DNA of 27,846 nt, taken from assembly GCA_903925515.1 (NCBI GenBank), contig CAIYFP010000338.1:1-27846 (forward strand), in the 5' to 3' direction. The notes under the pieces are model-generated. The model worked only from the letters and a program-made list of their open reading frames with translations. It was not told the DNA's origin and made no database searches. Position 1 is the stretch's first letter, and each line of letters starts with the position of its first letter. The position numbers were made by a program, and so were the translations under genes. Shown here in pieces: positions 24,738-27,846 of this stretch. The stretch comes from an uncultured Verrucomicrobiota bacterium (GTDB taxonomy: Bacteria > Verrucomicrobiota > Verrucomicrobiia > Limisphaerales > UBA9464).

Positions 24738-27368
24738 ATGAAACCCCCGCTCGTCGCCGCCCTGTCGCGGCTTCTCCTCCTCGCCGCCCTCGCGGCCTCC
24801 GGTTCATGGCACGTCGCCGCCCAACCCACCCGCAAGGCCGCTCCCCTCGACATCCGCGTCGGCCCCAACCTCCATCTCGTCCTCCCCACGTCCGTCCTCG
24901 GGCGCGAGTTCCTCCTCTCCGCCTCCCTCATTCCCCAGGAACAATCCCCCACCAGCACCGGCCTCGCCGGCAAGATCGTCCGCTTCGAGGCCTTCCATGA
25001 CGGCGTGGACATGTACGAGTCCACCAAGGGCCTCGTCGTCACCGAGGACCTCCCCGCCCGCCGCCTCCTCGCCACCTTCCCGGTCGTCGAGCGTGGCACC
25101 GACTCCCTCACCATCGACTTCAACAAGGGCATGCGCCGCGTCTTCACCGACATCTGGTACGGCGCCGGCAACCGCGACCGCGTCCTCGAAGTCCCCCAGG
25201 CCCGCGTCTTCGCCGCCACCGTCCAGGACAACATCCTCGCCATACGCCAATCCGTGCAGGCCCGCGACCTCGGCCTCGGCGCCAACGTCGAGGAACGCTA
25301 CGAGGTCCGTTATTACCTGACCCCTTACGACGAGCCCCGGTCCCCGGGCCGCGAGCAATCGCCCGTCGATACCCGCTACGCCCGGTTCTTCGAGACCTCG
25401 CCCGTCGTCGAGACCAACAGCGGCCGCGCTCGCCCGCGCATGGCACGCTTTGACCTCAGCAAGCCCGTCGTTTTCCATTACAGCGCCAACACCCCCTCCA
25501 ACTACGTCGCCGCCGTCCGCGACGGCATCCTCTACTGGAACCGCGCCTTCGCCACCAACGTCATCCGCGCCGAAAAGGCCCCCGACGGCGTCACCGCCCC
25601 CGACCCGCGCTACAACATCGTCCAATGGGTCCCATGGGACCAGGCCGGCTCCGCCTACGCCGACCTCCTCGTGGACCCGCGCACCGGCGAGTCCCACCAC
25701 GGGCAGGCCTACATGACCAGCGTCTTCGCCATCGGCGGCAAGGCCCGCGCACGCGCCGCACTCCGGGCCATGCGCGAGCTCATCGAAAGCAAGAAGGACA
25801 TCAAGGGCGGCGACGGCAAGCTCGGCTGGCCCGGCATGGGCATCCCCTTCGTCGAGTCCACCATGGCCTGCCAGATCAACCCCATCGCCTTCGCCCAGCA
25901 ATACGCCCAAGGCCTCGAGGAACTCCTCTCCAACGACGGCCTCACCGACGACGCCGTCCTCCGCGCCTCCCAGGACTACGTCCGCGAGGTCGTCGCCCAT
26001 GAGGTCGGCCATGTCCTCGGCCTTCGTCACAACTTCGGCGGCAGCCTTGCCGCCACCATGTCCCCCAAGGAACTCGACCAATGGTTCCAGGCCTACGTCA
26101 CCGGCAAGGGCCTCGACGCATGGACCAACCGCCTCACCAGCTCCTCCATGATGGAATACAGCGCCTTCAAGGCCAGCGCCTACATTGGCTGGATCATGCG
26201 CGCCACCTCCCGCGTCCTGCCCCATGACAAGGCCGCCATCCAATGGGGCTACTTCGACAAGCAGGAGCCACGCGAACAGAAGCTCCTGTTCGCCACCGAC
26301 CAGGACGCCGGACGCTACGGCGACGTCCGAACCTTCGACTACGGCTCCCGCCCGCTCGTCGCCGCCTACAACGAGGCCTCCGCCCTCGTCCGAAACCTCC
26401 CCCATGCCTTCATCGAGCGTTACATCGCCGCACGCGCCCCACGCGACCCACGCGACGCCATCCCCGTCGAAAACCTCAACTGGTCCGTGACGGCCACGGC
26501 CACCCAGCTCGCATCCCACCTCGCCGACGCATGGCAATGGTTCAATGCCAACGCCCGCTCCCTCGCCGTCGAAAACCAATTCGACTTCGTCGGCGAGCTC
26601 AACGAACGCGAACGCCGCGCCGCACACCTCAAGCTCCTCTCCGAGGACATCGACAAGCTCGGCGGCCTCGACCGCGTCTTCTTCTCCGTCCTCCCCGCGC
26701 CCTTGACCCTCGACCTCAAGAAGGAGCCCGAGGGCGTCGATGCCGCCCCCAAGCTCGACGCCTCCGCGCTGTCTGCACGGCTTGAAAAGCTCCTCTCCAC
26801 CCCCGCCTACACCAACTTCGTCGGACTCGACGAAAAGCGTTACAGCTTCACCGACGCCGAGAAGAAGACCATCGTCGAGCGCGGCCGCCGCTTCTTCCGC
26901 GAGCTCGAGGAGGCCGTCCTCCGGCAGGTCCTCGCACGCCTCGAAAACGCCCCGCGCGACCTCGCACGCGAGGCCAACGATGTCCTCGCCGAGGACGACC
27001 TCGTCGCCCAGTTCGAGAAACGCGTCATCGAGCTCGCCAAGCACGTCGTCGTCGCCAAGGAGGACTCAAGGCGCATCCGTGGCAAGATTGACCGTGCCTT
27101 CATCGAGGTCGCCGATTTCAAGTACGAGCAGGAAACCCGCCTCGCCGCCGCCAAGGCCCTCAACGACAAGACCGGCTCCTTCCGCGCATGGGCCACCGAC
27201 GCCAAGGGCGACCTCAACAAGGCCCTCAAGGACGACATCGATGCCGCCCTCAACATCGTGAACCTCAAGGAGTTCAAGGATTCCCAGCTCAACCGCCCGC
27301 TCCGCGAGTGGTATCTCCGCCAGCAGGACATCCTCGCCCTGCTCCCTCCCAAGCCCCCGGGCCGCTGA
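24738..27368 (+). CDS. Exported zinc-dependent metalloprotease (DUF5117/DUF4953 family)
   Basis: This 876-residue exported protein begins with a signal peptide (MKPPLVAALSRLLLLAALAASGSWHVAA), which favours the ATG at 24738; the frame is also open from a TTG at 24693 and a GTG at 24699. The N-terminal half (about 30-280) matches DUF5117 (VLPTSVLGREFLLSASLI; RRVFTDIWYGAGN; YEVRYYLTPYD). Next comes KPVVFHYSANTPSNYVAAVRDGILYWN, a hallmark of this family, and RYNIVQWVPWDQAG. The catalytic zinc site is H421-E422-VG-H425-VLGLR-H431-N, an HExxHxxGxxH metzincin motif, with a probable Met-turn SSMMEYSA at 471-472. The C-terminal 250 residues are charged and helical. Substrate unknown; the family is common in Bacteroidetes and PVC bacteria. 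It lies 57 bases after the LptD-like gene and may be in its operon. Confidence 0.92.
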   Translation: MKPPLVAALSRLLLLAALAASGSWHVAAQPTRKAAPLDIRVGPNLHLVLPTSVLGREFLLSASLIPQEQSPTSTGLAGKIVRFEAFHDGVDMYESTKGLVVTEDLPARRLLATFPVVERGTDSLTIDFNKGMRRVFTDIWYGAGNRDRVLEVPQARVFAATVQDNILAIRQSVQARDLGLGANVEERYEVRYYLTPYDEPRSPGREQSPVDTRYARFFETSPVVETNSGRARPRMARFDLSKPVVFHYSANTPSNYVAAVRDGILYWNRAFATNVIRAEKAPDGVTAPDPRYNIVQWVPWDQAGSAYADLLVDPRTGESHHGQAYMTSVFAIGGKARARAALRAMRELIESKKDIKGGDGKLGWPGMGIPFVESTMACQINPIAFAQQYAQGLEELLSNDGLTDDAVLRASQDYVREVVAHEVGHVLGLRHNFGGSLAATMSPKELDQWFQAYVTGKGLDAWTNRLTSSSMMEYSAFKASAYIGWIMRATSRVLPHDKAAIQWGYFDKQEPREQKLLFATDQDAGRYGDVRTFDYGSRPLVAAYNEASALVRNLPHAFIERYIAARAPRDPRDAIPVENLNWSVTATATQLASHLADAWQWFNANARSLAVENQFDFVGELNERERRAAHLKLLSEDIDKLGGLDRVFFSVLPAPLTLDLKKEPEGVDAAPKLDASALSARLEKLLSTPAYTNFVGLDEKRYSFTDAEKKTIVERGRRFFRELEEAVLRQVLARLENAPRDLAREANDVLAEDDLVAQFEKRVIELAKHVVVAKEDSRRIRGKIDRAFIEVADFKYEQETRLAAAKALNDKTGSFRAWATDAKGDLNKALKDDIDAALNIVNLKEFKDSQLNRPLREWYLRQQDILALLPPKPPGR

Positions 27369-27678
27369 GGGCAAGCAGCCCCCGCATCCGGTGCAGGCCA
27401 CACGGAATGCACAACGCCACAACCATGGCCAGCGGCCTCGGGGCGTGGTCTGTTGTCGCGGCCCCAGGCCTTGGCGGCAGAAACTCGCTTGCGGCGTCAC
27501 GAGGCGTTCCCCGGGGCCGAATCGCCACCGCCATGCCCCGGCGAGTCCCTCGCGGGGATTTCACCTGCCATTGCGGCAGTCCGGCGAATCCCGGTCCCCT
27601 TCCCCGCCGACTCCTCCGCCCCAAACCATCACCCCTCATCCTCGAAGCCCGACACCGCTCCCGCCGCCACGGCAGCGC
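27369..27678. other. Non-coding stretch near right edge
   Basis: A 310-base gap between convergent genes. I see no gene: the open frames of both strands here (for example plus 27453-27761) overlap the real minus-strand gene end and have Pro/Arg-rich low-complexity translations. No terminator hairpin with a T-tract was found. Confidence 0.5.
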
Positions 27679-27846
27679 CTACCCCCAACACCCAATCCAT
27701 CCCGCCAACTCCGTCGCGTCCCGCATCAATACATCCTCCGCATCGCCCCGCACCAACGTGAACCCTGGCCCGTGCGCCGGACCATTCACCACGCACGCAT
27801 CGCTTCGGCTCGCCTTCAACTGCGACCGGCCACGATCCAACGCTTC
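27679..27846 (-). CDS. C-terminus of a probable DNA/pantothenate-metabolism flavoprotein (CoaB-like), partial at window edge
   Basis: Only the last 55 codons lie in the window; the rest is beyond the right edge. The peptide (LDRGRSQLKASRSDACVVNG, then PAHGPGFTLVRGDAEDVL and DATELAGWI) resembles the end of phosphopantothenoylcysteine synthetase domains, which have 'L...D.IVAN....GFGS..N.V.LI....' before a final helix. CoaB adds cysteine to 4'-phosphopantothenate in coenzyme A synthesis, usually fused to CoaC. The stop is TAG at 27679-27681. The identification rests on 50 residues, so it is moderate only; it faces the metalloprotease gene convergently. Confidence 0.5.
   Translation of the reverse strand, partial: EALDRGRSQLKASRSDACVVNGPAHGPGFTLVRGDAEDVLMRDATELAGWIGCWG

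Overview
The window is very GC-rich and reads as a chromosomal segment of a Gram-negative bacterium of the PVC superphylum, most likely a verrucomicrobium. This rests on gene families: two proteins of the PSCyt1-PSCyt2-PSD1 (DUF1549/DUF1553) type, a Tat-exported DUF1501 protein, a large PVC-type 'membrane-bound dehydrogenase' propeller/HEAT/cytochrome c fusion, and an LptD-like outer-membrane protein that implies an LPS-type outer membrane. No rRNA, tRNA, CRISPR array or intact transposon was seen.

Layout: (1) 484-1938, an exported or membrane-anchored protein of unknown role with a pseudopilin-like tail. (2) 2865-7121, a 1418-residue secreted multidomain protein (DUF1080, dehydrogenase-type propeller, HEAT repeats, LamG, cytochrome c). 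(3) 7374-7823 (-), a small heat-shock protein with a textbook intrinsic terminator, divergent from (4) 8142-9029, a GYF_2-domain membrane protein. (5) 9829-10956, a Gfo/Idh/MocA oxidoreductase. (6) A 1.7-kb non-coding stretch with a candidate structured RNA on the minus strand and an IS3-like transposase relic. (7) 12665-17207, a two-gene operon: a PSCyt/PSD1 cytochrome protein, then a DUF1501 protein one base later. (8) 17489-20941 (-), a second PSCyt/PSD1 protein, convergent and without a DUF1501 partner next to it. (9) 20954-22132 (-), FabV trans-2-enoyl-ACP reductase. (10) 22494-24680, LptD-like, followed 57 bases later by (11) 24738-27368, an exported zinc metalloprotease. (12) 27679 to the right edge (-), the C-terminus of a probable CoaB-type flavoprotein.

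Much of the coding capacity is for exported proteins. Four carry features of periplasmic redox or carbohydrate chemistry: three CXXCH cytochrome-type proteins and a DUF1080 domain. The Gfo/Idh/MocA enzyme fits the same theme, because DUF1080 hydrolases act on 3-keto-glycosides made by such oxidoreductases. FabV and LptD concern fatty-acid and outer-membrane synthesis.

The intergenic regions are long and hold decayed material: a 200-bp dispersed repeat in two inverted copies, a second shorter repeat, a WD40 fragment, an IS3 OrfB fragment and several inverted repeats. Two compositional features stand out. The plus strand is C-rich whichever strand the genes are on. Codons just before TGG (Trp) almost always take an A or T third base when the amino acid is Ala, Pro, Thr, Ser, Gln or His, against the strong GC3 preference elsewhere.
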